This document shows positions 46,874 to 55,247 of a stretch of DNA of 64,000 nt, in pieces. The translations under genes were made by a program, and so were the position numbers. Under the pieces are notes generated by a model. That model searched no databases. It was not told the DNA's origin and saw only the letters and a list, made by a program, of their open reading frames with translations. The first letter of the stretch is position 1. Each line of letters starts with the position of its first letter. The DNA is from Jiangella endophytica (GTDB lineage: Bacteria; Actinomycetota; Actinomycetes; Jiangellales; Jiangellaceae), in contig NZ_QVAI01000014.1 in NCBI RefSeq assembly GCF_003427025.1, positions 124,001-188,000 of the forward strand, written 5' to 3'.

Positions 46874-47815
46874 CTAGCGCGGCAGAGCGGGCGCCAGGCC
46901 GAACAGCTCGAACACGCGCGGGTCCTGGAACACGACGGTGCGCGCGACCCGGCCGCCGTCGACCTCGAACACCTGCAGCGTGTGCAACCGGCCGGCGCTG
47001 TAGGCCGCGAACGCCGGCTGCCCGTTCGCCCACAGCGGCACCGTCCCCCAGTCCGCGCCGCGCAGGACGAACAGCCGCGCCATGAACCGGCCGTAGTCGG
47101 CGCGGCCGCGGTACCACAGCGGGACCGGCGGCATCTCGAGGACGGCGTCCTCGGTGAGCAGCGCGACCAGCCCATCGACGTCGGCGGCCTCGAAGGCGCG
47201 GGCGTAGCGGTCGACGACGGCGCGCACCTCCGGGTCGTCCGGGACGGCCGCGACCGCCGACACCGTCGGCTCGGCCGCCGTCAGCCCGGCCCGGGCGCGC
47301 TGCAGCGCGCTGTTCACCGACGCGACCGACGCGCCCAGCATCGACGCGACCTCCGCGGCGCTGAACCGCAGCACCTCGCGCAGCACGAGCACGGCCCGCT
47401 GCCGCGGCGGCAGCACCTGCACCGCCGCGATCAGCGCAAGCCGCAACCCCGTCCGCGCCTCGACCGTGTCGGCCGGATCGGTGGGGAACGGCTGCAGCCA
47501 CGGCACCTCGAACGACGGGGTCAGCGGCGCCTCGGCGTCCTCGCTCGGCACGCCCAGGCCGGACGGCAGCGGTCGCCGCGCCCGGCCCTCGAGCGCCGTG
47601 AGACAGGCGTTCGTCGCGATCGAGTAGAGCCACGTGCGCAGCGACGCGCGGGTCTCGTCATACCGGTCGCGCGCCCGCCACGCCCGCAGCATCGTCTCCT
47701 GCACGAGGTCCTCGGCCTCGTGCACGGACCCGAGCAACCGGTAGCAGTGCGCGACCAGCTCGCGACGATGCGGCTCCAGGCGCTCCGCGAGGTCGCCGCC
47801 GGCCCCCGTCGTCAC
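46874..47815 (-). CDS. ECF sigma factor, SigG-like with SnoaL C-terminal domain
   Basis: 313 residues from GTG 47815, which overlaps the preceding TGA (GTGA). Region 2 reads LVAHCYRLLGSVHEAEDLVQ, then ETMLRAWRARDRYDETRASL. A long linker contains the SigG-type PTDPADTVEARTGLRLALIA. Region 4 reads LPPRQRAVLVLREVLRFSAA and then EVASMLGASVASVNSALQRAR. The last 120 or so residues form a SnoaL-like domain (YARAFEAADVDGLVALLTED), which in this ECF group replaces a separate anti-sigma factor. Its partner gene upstream is also SnoaL-like. Target promoters unknown. Confidence 0.9.
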   Translation of the reverse strand: MTTGAGGDLAERLEPHRRELVAHCYRLLGSVHEAEDLVQETMLRAWRARDRYDETRASLRTWLYSIATNACLTALEGRARRPLPSGLGVPSEDAEAPLTPSFEVPWLQPFPTDPADTVEARTGLRLALIAAVQVLPPRQRAVLVLREVLRFSAAEVASMLGASVASVNSALQRARAGLTAAEPTVSAVAAVPDDPEVRAVVDRYARAFEAADVDGLVALLTEDAVLEMPPVPLWYRGRADYGRFMARLFVLRGADWGTVPLWANGQPAFAAYSAGRLHTLQVFEVDGGRVARTVVFQDPRVFELFGLAPALPR

Positions 47816-48264
47816 AGCGCCGGCGTGTTGGCGTAGGCGGCGATGCGCCACCGGCCGTCGCGCCGGAGCAGGACCCAGGTGGCCAGCACCGCGCGATCGG
47901 CGGGCAGTTCCGTCTCACCGGCGAAGAGGATCCCGGCCCGGCTGACGACGATCGCCGTGTCGCCGTCGATGCGGACGTCCTGCGGGGTGTCGACACCCTG
48001 CGACCCGCGCAGCGGGCCGGCGAATCCCGCGGCCATGTGGTCACGGACGGCGGCGCGGCCCCGCTGGACCACGCCGCGCATGGTCACCGTGGCGTCCTCG
48101 GTGTACAGCGCCGCGAACGCGTCGGCGTCGCCGGCCGACCAGGCGGCGTAGATCTCCTGCAGGACCGCCCGGACGGCGCCGACGTCGGAGGTGGTGGTCG
48201 TGGAGGTCGCGGAGGTCGCGGAGGTCGCGGAGGTCGTGGAGGTCGTGGAGGTCGTGGTGGTCAT
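47812..48264 (-). CDS. SnoaL-like (SgcJ/EcaC-type) small protein
   Basis: 150 residues. The N-terminal 26 are almost only Thr/Ser/Ala, encoded by a tandem repeat. The NTF2-like domain follows: VRAVLQEIYAAWSAGDADAF, AALYTEDATVTMRG and WRIAAYANTPAL. Members of the SgcJ/EcaC group are of uncertain function, some linked to steroid or polyketide chemistry. Its stop overlaps the ECF sigma gene, and it starts 33 bases after the MFS stop, so MFS, SnoaL and sigma genes form one operon. Confidence 0.8.
   Translation of the reverse strand: MTTTTSTTSTTSATSATSATSTTTTSDVGAVRAVLQEIYAAWSAGDADAFAALYTEDATVTMRGVVQRGRAAVRDHMAAGFAGPLRGSQGVDTPQDVRIDGDTAIVVSRAGILFAGETELPADRAVLATWVLLRRDGRWRIAAYANTPAL
48199..48252 (-). 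repeat. 9-bp tandem repeat coding a Thr-Ser-(Thr/Ala) tract
   Basis: Six units of ACCTCC(A/G)CG on the minus strand, coding TST,TST,TSA,TSA,TSA,TST. Changes in copy number would lengthen or shorten the N-terminus of the SnoaL-like protein without shifting frame. Confidence 0.85.
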
Positions 48265-48297
48265 CGCATGCTCCCGGTGGGACGGTGGGTCGTGCTG

Positions 48298-49737
48298 TCA
48301 CCGGGATGTACCGGCGAGCGACCGCGAACTCATCGGTGTCTGCGCGGACGACTCTACGGATCGACCGGTCCGGCCGTGCGGCAGGCCGAGCGCGGCCAGC
48401 GCGCCCAGACCCACGACACCGGCCCCGACCAGCACGGCGACACCTGCGGCGTCGACGTACCCCGTGGGCGTCAGCTGGCCGCCGGCACCGGTGAAGACCG
48501 CCGTCAGCACCGCGATGCCCAGCGCGACCCCGATCTCGCGCAGCGCCGAGTTGGTGCCGGACGCCTTCGCGTTGTCCTCGTCGCGGATGGTGGCCAGGAC
48601 GGCCGTGGCGCTGGGCGCGATGACCAGGCCCATCCCGACGCCGGCCAGCACGAACGCACCGACCAGCCGTCCGTAGCCGACGTCCTCGGACAGGACCAGC
48701 GCGATCCAGCCGAGGGCCGCGGACACGAACACCAGGCCGGTGACGATCGGCAGCCGGGTGCCTAGACGCGGCACCGCGAGCCCGGCCAGCGGCGCGACGA
48801 CCATCGGCGCCATCGTCCACGGCATCGTCAGCACGCCGGCCTCCAGCGGGCTGTACCCCTGCACGACCTGCAGGAACTGGATGAGGATGAAGATCGCGCC
48901 GAAGATGCCGAAGCTGAACAGCACACCGACCACGTTGGCCATGGAGAATCCGCGGTCACGGAACAGCCCCAACGACAGCAGCGGATCCGTCGTCCGCCGC
49001 TCCCACGCCACGAACAGCGCGAGCAACACCGCGCCGGCGGCCAGCGTCGTCACGATCTGGGTGCTCCCCCAGCCGGCCGACTCGGCGCGGACGATGCCGA
49101 GGACCAGCGCGAGCAGACCGGCGCTGGCCAGCGCCACACCGACGAGGTCGATGCGGACCCGGCGGCCGAACGACTCCGGCAGCACGGTCAGCACCAGCGG
49201 CAGCGACAGCAGGCCGATCGGCACGTTCAGCCAGAAGATCGCGTGCCAGCTCAGCCCTTCGACGACAGCGCCGCCGACCAGCGGGCCGAGCGCGACGCCG
49301 AGCCCGGTCACGCCGCCCCAGATGCCGATGGCCATGGGCCGCAGCCGCGGTGCGACCGACGTCGACAGCAGCGTCAGTGACAGCGGCATCAGTGCCGCGG
49401 CGGCCGCACCCTGGACCGCGCGGGCGGCGATCAACTGCCACGACTCCACGCTCACCGCGCACAGCACCGACGCGACCGTGAACAGCGCCAGCCCGAGCGC
49501 GAACACCCGGCGTCGGCCGAACCGGTCGCCCAGCGCGACGGCGACGAGGATCAGCCCGGCGAACGCCAGCGTGTAGGCGTTGACGAACCACTGCAGCTCT
49601 TCGATCGACGCCTCGAACTCGCGCTGCAGGACGGGGAGTGCGCTGGTCACGACCAGGTTGTCCAGCGCCGCCATGAACATCGGCACGGACGCCGCCAGGA
49701 TCAGCAGCCACGTCGGCCGGGATCGCACGCCGTTCAT
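48298..49737 (-). CDS. MFS drug transporter, DHA2 (EmrB/QacA) family
   Basis: 479 residues with about 14 hydrophobic segments. Family motifs include LDNLVVTSALPVLQREF (motif D1 form), LGDRFGRRRVFALGLALFTV (motif A), RAVQGAAAAALMPLSLTLL (motif B), GVTGLGVALGPLVGGAVVEG (motif C) and WHAIFWLNVPIG. It should export drugs or metabolites by proton antiport. Divergent from a TetR gene with two operator sites between them, so ligand-induced expression is expected. First gene of an operon with the SnoaL and ECF sigma genes. Confidence 0.93.
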   Translation of the reverse strand: MNGVRSRPTWLLILAASVPMFMAALDNLVVTSALPVLQREFEASIEELQWFVNAYTLAFAGLILVAVALGDRFGRRRVFALGLALFTVASVLCAVSVESWQLIAARAVQGAAAAALMPLSLTLLSTSVAPRLRPMAIGIWGGVTGLGVALGPLVGGAVVEGLSWHAIFWLNVPIGLLSLPLVLTVLPESFGRRVRIDLVGVALASAGLLALVLGIVRAESAGWGSTQIVTTLAAGAVLLALFVAWERRTTDPLLSLGLFRDRGFSMANVVGVLFSFGIFGAIFILIQFLQVVQGYSPLEAGVLTMPWTMAPMVVAPLAGLAVPRLGTRLPIVTGLVFVSAALGWIALVLSEDVGYGRLVGAFVLAGVGMGLVIAPSATAVLATIRDEDNAKASGTNSALREIGVALGIAVLTAVFTGAGGQLTPTGYVDAAGVAVLVGAGVVGLGALAALGLPHGRTGRSVESSAQTPMSSRSLAGTSR

Positions 49738-49759
49738 CGCCGCACCTCACGATCAGGTT

Positions 49760-49801
49760 GTAATCGGTTGATTACTTAGACAGTAGTAATCGACTGATAA
49801 C
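49760..49801. promoter_or_regulatory. Two TetR operators between the MFS and TetR genes
   Basis: GTAATC-GGTT-GATTAC (49760-49775) is a perfect 6-bp inverted repeat. GTAATC-GACT-GATAAC (49786-49801) is a one-mismatch copy, 26 bases on. The second abuts the TetR start codon at 49802. The stretch is far more AT-rich than its surroundings. Expected binder: the adjacent TetR protein. Confidence 0.8.
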
Positions 49802-50389
49802 ATGTCAACCATGGAGACGAGACAGCGGCTCCCGGCGGCCGAACGGCGTGAGTCGATCCTGGCCGCGGCCAGCGTCGTGTTCGGCGATCGCGGCTACGCG
49901 GGCGCCACGACCGACCAGATCGCCACGGCCGCCGGCATCAGCCAGGCCTACGTCGTGCGCACGTTCGGCAGCAAGGAGACCCTGTTCGTCGAGGTGGCCC
50001 GGCGCGCCGTCGGCCGCATCGAGACCGCGTTCCGCTCCGCCATCAGCGCCGACGACGACCGCACGGTCGTTCAGCGGCTGGGCCAGGCCTACCTCGACCT
50101 CATCGCCGACCGCGGCATCCTGCTGTCGCTGCTGCACATCTTCAGCCTCGGCAACGACCCCGCCATCGGCCCGGTCGGCCGCGAGGGGTTCCTCACCATC
50201 TACCGGCTGATCCGCGACGAGGCCGGGCTCCCGCCCGAGGAGGCCAGCCGCTTCCTCGCCGAGGGCATGCTGATCAACACCGTGCTCGCGCTGCAACTGC
50301 ACGACTCCGACGACCCCGACGCCCTCGAGCTGGTCACTCAGGCCTGCGGCGGCGACCTCGGCCGCTTCCGCGCCCTCGCCGCCGGCTGA
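49802..50389 (+). CDS. TetR-family repressor of the divergent MFS pump
   Basis: 195 residues. HTH: RRESILAAASVVFGDRGYAG followed by ATTDQIATAAGISQAYVVRT and FGSKETLFVEVARRAV. The ligand domain (about 70-195) is of the type found beside DHA2 pumps (LLHIFSLGNDPAIGPVGREG). ATG 49802 is at the operator edge; the ATG three codons later (49811) is an alternative. The next gene starts 4 bases after its stop, so it may be co-expressed with the AfsR-like regulator. Confidence 0.9.
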   Translation: MSTMETRQRLPAAERRESILAAASVVFGDRGYAGATTDQIATAAGISQAYVVRTFGSKETLFVEVARRAVGRIETAFRSAISADDDRTVVQRLGQAYLDLIADRGILLSLLHIFSLGNDPAIGPVGREGFLTIYRLIRDEAGLPPEEASRFLAEGMLINTVLALQLHDSDDPDALELVTQACGGDLGRFRALAAG

Positions 50390-50393
50390 GCAG

Positions 50394-52847
50394 GTGATCG
50401 TCCGGCTGCTCGGCCCGTTCGACCTCACCGGTACCGACGGCGAGTCCCTTGCGGCCGGCGGCCCGCGAGCGCGGGCCGTTCTCGCGCTGCTCGCCCTCGA
50501 CGCCGGCCGCTGGGTGGCGGTGTCGCGCCTCGTCGACGGCGTCTACGGCACTCGGTTGCCCGGCTCGCCCCGGCACGCGATCGAGGCCCAGGTGTCCCGG
50601 CTGCGCTCGCGCGGGGTGGCGGTAGAGCAGGGACCGGCCGGGTATCGGCTGGCGGTGTCCCCCGACGCTGTCGACGTGCACCGGTTCACGCGGCTGGCCG
50701 CGCAGGGAGCGTCGGCGCTGTCCGGGCCACACTCGTCGGGCGGAGCCGCCGCGGCGGCCGAACTGTTGCGCTCGGCCCTGGAGCTGTGGCGCGGCCCGGC
50801 CCTGACCGATCTCGCGGCGGCCCCGTTCGCCGCCCCTGCCGCCGCCGATCTGCAGGAGCGCCGGCTCGCGACCCTGGAGGACCTCGCCGAAGCGGAGCTG
50901 GCCCTCGGCCGGCACCGCGCGCTGACCGTGTCGCTCACGTCCCTCGCCGCCGCCGAGCCGCTGCGCGAACGGCTGCACGGCCAGCTGATGCGAGCCCTGG
51001 GCGCCGACGGGCGCCGGGCGGAGGCACTCGCCGTGTTCGCCCGGCTCCGTGACCGCCTGGGCGACGAGCTCGGGGCGTCGCCGTCGCCGGAACTGGTCGC
51101 GCTGAACACGGCCCTCCTGCGCGACGACGTGCCGACGGTCTCGCCGCGGCCGCTGCCGGCGCAGCTCACCGGCTTCGTCGGGCGGACTGCCGAGGTCGCG
51201 CGGGTCCGCGAGCTGCTGACGTCCGGCCGCCTGGTCACGCTGACCGGGCCGGGCGGTGTCGGCAAGACCCGGCTGGCCTTCGAGGCCGCCGGCCCGGCCG
51301 ATGACGTGTGCTTCGCCGATCTCGGCGCGGTGGAGGACGGCGCGGACCTGCCCGCAGTGCTGCTGGGCGCACTGGGGCTGTCGGCCACCGGGCTGTTCCC
51401 GATCCGGTCCGGGCCGGTCGACCCCGCCGAGCGCCTGGTCTCGGCCCTGGCGGACCGGCGGATCCTGCTGGTGCTCGACACCTGCGACCGTGTCGTGACG
51501 GAGTTGGCCGTCCTGCTCCGGCGGCTCCTCGCGGCCGCGCCCGGCGTGCGTGTGCTGGCGACCGGCCGCGAGCCGCTCGGGCTCACCGGCGAGCAGGTCT
51601 GGCCGGTCCACCCGCTCCCGCCGGACGACGCCGACCGGCTGTTCGGTCAGCGCGCCGCCGCGGCCGCGCCGGCCCTCGTACCGGCTCTGCGCAGCGACGA
51701 GATCGGCACCACGGCCACGCCAGGCTCGGTCACCGGGCGGCCGCACCGTCCGGATGGTGCGGCCGACCCGGCGGCGATCCGCCGGATCTGCACGGCGCTC
51801 GACGGGCTGCCGCTGGCGATCGAGCTGGCCGCGGCCCGGCTGCGCACCGTCGGCCTCGCCGAGCTCGCGGACCGCATGGACGACCGGTTCGCCCTTCTGT
51901 CCCGCGGCGACCGGACGGCCGCGCCCCGCCACCGCACGCTGCGCGCCGTCACCGAGTGGAGCTGGGACCTCCTCTCCCCCGACGAGCAACGGTTCACCGC
52001 CCGCGTCGCCGCGTTCCCGGGCGGGGTCACGGCCACGACCGCCGCCACGATCGACCCGTGCCCGGACGACCTGCTCGCCGGGCTGACCGAGAAGTCGCTG
52101 CTCCAGCGGACCGGCGACCGCTATCGCATGCTGTCCACCGTCCGCGAGTTCTGCGCGGCCCGGCTCCCCGCGGCCGACGACATCCACGCGCGCCACGCGC
52201 GGACGTTCCTCGAGCTGGCCGAGGCGGCCGAACCTCACCTGCGCGGCCACGAGCAGCTGACCTGGCTGGCCCGGCTCGACGCCGAGCACGACAACCTGGC
52301 CGCGGCGCTGCGGTGGTCGGCCGAGCACGATCCCGTCCTGGGACTGCGGTTACTCGCCGCCCTCACCTGGCACGGGCATCTGCGCGGGCAGACCGGCGAA
52401 CGCGCCGCCGTCGCGGGACGGCTGGCGGCCGCAACCGCCGCCCTCCCGGACCACCGCGAGGAGCACGCCCTCGCCGTCGCGACCGCGGCCGCGGGCGGGC
52501 CCGCCGCGGTCCTCTCTCCGCCGGGGCCGCCGCGCTCGCCGTACCTGCCGCTGATCCGCTTCATGTCCGAGGGCCCGCACGGCGGCATCGAGTTCGCCGC
52601 CGACCCGTGGTCGCGCGCCTTCGCGCGGGTCGCCGCCGCCGTCGGGCACACGCTGGACGGCGAGCCGGCAGCGGCCGAGCGAGAGCTCACCGCCGCGCAC
52701 GCGCGGTTCGCCGAGCTGGGCGACCGGTGGGGCCGGGCCGTCGCGCTCGAGCAGCTGGGCGCCGTCGAACCGGCAGGCGAGCTGTTCCGCGAACTCGGCG
52801 CGACGGCGGATCTGGCGCGGCTGGACGGTCTCGTCAGCGATCGGTGA
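50394..52847 (+). CDS. AfsR/SARP-type regulator (BTAD plus NB-ARC-like ATPase)
   Basis: 817 residues from GTG 50394. N-terminal OmpR-like winged helix (VIVRLLGPFDLTGTDGESLA, ALLALDAGRWVAVSRLVDGV), then a BTAD domain (about 90-240: HRFTRLAAQGASAL, LELWRGPALTDL, RERLHGQLMRALGADGRRAE, LGASPSPELVALNTALL). An ATPase domain follows with Walker A GPGGVGKTRLAFEA and Walker B ILLVLDTCDRVV, then LDGLPLAIELAAARL and WSWDLLSPDEQRF. The C-terminal repeat region is short (about 200 residues). Such proteins usually activate secondary-metabolite or stress genes; no biosynthetic cluster is visible here. Confidence 0.88.
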   Translation: MIVRLLGPFDLTGTDGESLAAGGPRARAVLALLALDAGRWVAVSRLVDGVYGTRLPGSPRHAIEAQVSRLRSRGVAVEQGPAGYRLAVSPDAVDVHRFTRLAAQGASALSGPHSSGGAAAAAELLRSALELWRGPALTDLAAAPFAAPAAADLQERRLATLEDLAEAELALGRHRALTVSLTSLAAAEPLRERLHGQLMRALGADGRRAEALAVFARLRDRLGDELGASPSPELVALNTALLRDDVPTVSPRPLPAQLTGFVGRTAEVARVRELLTSGRLVTLTGPGGVGKTRLAFEAAGPADDVCFADLGAVEDGADLPAVLLGALGLSATGLFPIRSGPVDPAERLVSALADRRILLVLDTCDRVVTELAVLLRRLLAAAPGVRVLATGREPLGLTGEQVWPVHPLPPDDADRLFGQRAAAAAPALVPALRSDEIGTTATPGSVTGRPHRPDGAADPAAIRRICTALDGLPLAIELAAARLRTVGLAELADRMDDRFALLSRGDRTAAPRHRTLRAVTEWSWDLLSPDEQRFTARVAAFPGGVTATTAATIDPCPDDLLAGLTEKSLLQRTGDRYRMLSTVREFCAARLPAADDIHARHARTFLELAEAAEPHLRGHEQLTWLARLDAEHDNLAAALRWSAEHDPVLGLRLLAALTWHGHLRGQTGERAAVAGRLAAATAALPDHREEHALAVATAAAGGPAAVLSPPGPPRSPYLPLIRFMSEGPHGGIEFAADPWSRAFARVAAAVGHTLDGEPAAAERELTAAHARFAELGDRWGRAVALEQLGAVEPAGELFRELGATADLARLDGLVSDR

Positions 52848-52881
52848 GCGGACGGTGAGCGACCCCGCCGACCCTTCCCTC

Positions 52882-53658
52882 ATGACACGACTCACAGGGA
52901 AGACGGCGCTGGTCACCGGCGCGTCGCGGGGCATCGGCCGGGCGATCGCGCTGCGGCTGGCCGGTGACGGCGCGACCGTCGCGGTGCACTTCGGCGAGCG
53001 CGAGGACGCGGCGAAGGACACCGTCGCCGAGATCGAACGGCACGGTGGCAGCGCGTTCGCCGTCCGAGCGAAGCTGGGCTCCGACGACGCCGTCGGGGCG
53101 CTGTTCGACGGGCTCGCGGCGGGCCTCGGGGAACGGCCCCTGGACATCCTGGTGAACAACGCCGCTTACGGCGACCTGGCGGCGCTGTTCCAGGGCAGCA
53201 TCGAAGCCGTGACAGCACGGCAGATCGACGAGGTGTTCGCCGTCAACGTGACGGCGCCGCTGCTGATCATCCAGCGGGCGCTGCAGCTCATGCCGGACGG
53301 TGGCCGCATCGTCAGCGTCTCGTCGGTCTCCGCCCGGATGGCGGCGCCGTTCCAGCTCGCGTACGGCATGAGCAAGGGCGCCATCGAGGTGATGACCCGA
53401 GCCCTGGCCCACGAGCTCGGCGCCCGCGGCATCACCGTCAACGCCGTCGCGCCGGGCGCCACCGACTCGAACATCAACGCGGCGCTGCAGGATCCGGATC
53501 TCCGCGAACGGCTCAGCGAGCTGTCGGCGCTGCGTCGCATCGGGCGGCCGGAGGAGATCGCCGACGCCGTCGGGTTCCTCGCCTCCGACGACGCGCGCTG
53601 GATCACCGCGAACATCGTCGACGCCAGCGGAGGCGCGTTCCTCGGGCCTATCCAATAA
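52882..53658 (+). CDS. Short-chain dehydrogenase/reductase
   Basis: 258 residues from ATG 52882 (a GTG at 52855 is also open). Cofactor motif KTALVTGASRGIGRAIALRL, NNAAYGD in place of NNAG, catalytic Ser region IVSVSSVSARMAA, and YGMSK with Tyr and Lys. C-terminal elements are GITVNAVAPGATDSN and RRIGRPEEIADAVGFLASDD, then WITANIVDASGG, as in classical FabG-like SDRs. NADP preference is likely from the SR after TGA. Substrate unknown. Confidence 0.92.
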   Translation: MTRLTGKTALVTGASRGIGRAIALRLAGDGATVAVHFGEREDAAKDTVAEIERHGGSAFAVRAKLGSDDAVGALFDGLAAGLGERPLDILVNNAAYGDLAALFQGSIEAVTARQIDEVFAVNVTAPLLIIQRALQLMPDGGRIVSVSSVSARMAAPFQLAYGMSKGAIEVMTRALAHELGARGITVNAVAPGATDSNINAALQDPDLRERLSELSALRRIGRPEEIADAVGFLASDDARWITANIVDASGGAFLGPIQ

Positions 53659-53715
53659 GCCGATATCCCGGTACATTTCAGACCGTCAGTGAGGCGGTCA
53701 CGAAGGGTGCGGGCG

Positions 53716-54987
53716 ATGAGGCGAAGCGGCGTGGTCCTGACCGGAACGATCACCGCCGCGGTCGCCGCGGCAGCATTCGCCGCGCCGCCACCGACTCCGG
53801 CGGCGGCGAGCACGGCCGGCCCCGCGGCAGCGGCCGCGGCGGCGCCGTCACACAGCGAGAAGATCATCTTCGACGGCGGCGGCGACGAGGTCCTCAACGG
53901 GATCACGTACCACTCGTTCCGCATCCCGTCGCTGATCCGCACCACCGAGGACACCCTCATCGCGTTCGTCGAGGGCCGCGCCGCGAACAACCAGGACTTC
54001 GGCAACATCAACCTGCTCTACAAGCGCTCCACCAACAACGGCGCCACGTGGTCGCGGCTGTCCGAGGTCGTCGGCGCCGGGCAGGGCACCTGGGGCAACC
54101 CGACCGCTGTCGTCGATCGCGAGACCGGCACGATCTGGCTGTTCATGAACCACCAGCCGGTCGGGTCGCACCCGGTGAACTCGTGGGACGACCGGCAGGT
54201 CTGGCTGTCGCACAGCACCGACGACGGCGTCACCTGGACCGACCCGGTGAACATGTCGGCGACGCTGAAGCCGCGCACGCTGGCCGGCGGGCGCAGCTGG
54301 AACTGGGACGCCGTCGGGCCCGGGGTCGGCATCCAGACCACCGTCGACCATCCGGGCCGGCTGGTCATCCCGGCCCAGCACCGCAACATCTACAGCGACG
54401 ACCACGGCCGGACCTGGCAGGTCGACGTCATGGAGACGGCGTCGGGCGCGGCGATGGAGCAGACCGGCGAGTCGACCGTCCTCGAGCTGGCCGACGGCCG
54501 GCTGTACCGCAACGACCGGCCCACCTCCGGCGTCTGGGAGACGGCGAAGCGACGCTGGGTCTCGACCGGCCGCATCGGCGCCGGGTTCACCGCGTTCAGG
54601 CCGGCCAGCTGTCTGCTCGACCCACTGAACGAGGCGTCGACGATGCGCTACAACAGCGACGCGCCCGCACGGCTCGCCTTCGTCAACTCCGCCAGCACCG
54701 AGACCCGCACGAGGATGCGGATCCGGGTGAGCGAGAACGAGGGCGCGACGTGGAGCTACAGCCGGCCGTTCTCGGACGCCCCGCTGCCCGGCGAGGGTGG
54801 GAACTACCGCGAGGGCGGCTACTCCAGCATCGCCAAGACCGCCGACTACCACGTCGGCGCGCTGATCGAGGTGAACGAGAACGTCGGGAGCAACTCCACG
54901 TCGCATCGCTCCATCGCGTTCCGGAAGGTCAACCTGCCGTGGATCCAGGCCGGTGTACGCGAACCCACCTGCGACGGCGGCCTGTGA
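53716..54987 (+). CDS. Secreted sialidase/neuraminidase-like BNR protein (GH33 type)
   Basis: 423 residues. A Sec signal peptide followed by an Ala/Pro-rich linker (to about 52). Sialidase landmarks: YHSFRIPSLIRTTEDTLIAF (FRIP arginine), FVEGRAANNQDFGNINLLYK, and Asp boxes STNNGATWS, STDDGVTWT, SDDHGRTWQ and SENEGATWS. A Glu for the Tyr/Glu pair is in EQTGESTVLELADG, and GGYSSIAKTADYHVGALIEV carries the Tyr region. It would release sialic acid or a related sugar from glycoconjugates outside the cell. No sialic acid transporter is next to it. Confidence 0.88.
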   Translation: MRRSGVVLTGTITAAVAAAAFAAPPPTPAAASTAGPAAAAAAAPSHSEKIIFDGGGDEVLNGITYHSFRIPSLIRTTEDTLIAFVEGRAANNQDFGNINLLYKRSTNNGATWSRLSEVVGAGQGTWGNPTAVVDRETGTIWLFMNHQPVGSHPVNSWDDRQVWLSHSTDDGVTWTDPVNMSATLKPRTLAGGRSWNWDAVGPGVGIQTTVDHPGRLVIPAQHRNIYSDDHGRTWQVDVMETASGAAMEQTGESTVLELADGRLYRNDRPTSGVWETAKRRWVSTGRIGAGFTAFRPASCLLDPLNEASTMRYNSDAPARLAFVNSASTETRTRMRIRVSENEGATWSYSRPFSDAPLPGEGGNYREGGYSSIAKTADYHVGALIEVNENVGSNSTSHRSIAFRKVNLPWIQAGVREPTCDGGL

Positions 54988-55122
54988 TCCGTACCCGGTG
55001 ATCCGCGGCCTGTGATCCACGGCCTGTGGTCAGCGGCGCGGTGGCCGGGCCGGCACGGCGCCGGGGCTGCGGTGAGCACACCCCGGCTGCGCGAGCCGCC
55101 CGGTCGACCTCGCACGCGGTGG

Positions 55123-55206
55123 GCCGAGCTCACCTCCCGCCGGGCCGAACTCACACCCCGCGGAGCCGAGCTCACATCCCGCCGGGCCGAGTTCGCACCC
55201 CGCCCG
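55123..55206. repeat. Four 21-bp tandem repeats in the intergenic region
   Basis: Four imperfect units beginning GCC GA(G/A) (C/T)TC (A/G)C at 55123, 55144, 55165 and 55186. Read on either strand they keep a 7-residue period, but they lie outside any supported gene. The rest of 54988-55247 also has short repeats (gatccg, gcggcctgtg) and no gene. Confidence 0.8.
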
Positions 55207-55247
55207 GCTGGGAGGGAGTCCCACCCTATGGGCGGGCACCGACACGA

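Noticed and set aside
48190-48260. Repeat tract considered as a CRISPR or phase-variation switch
   Set aside because: Units are 9 bp without spacers and lie inside a coding frame; copy changes would not shift the frame.
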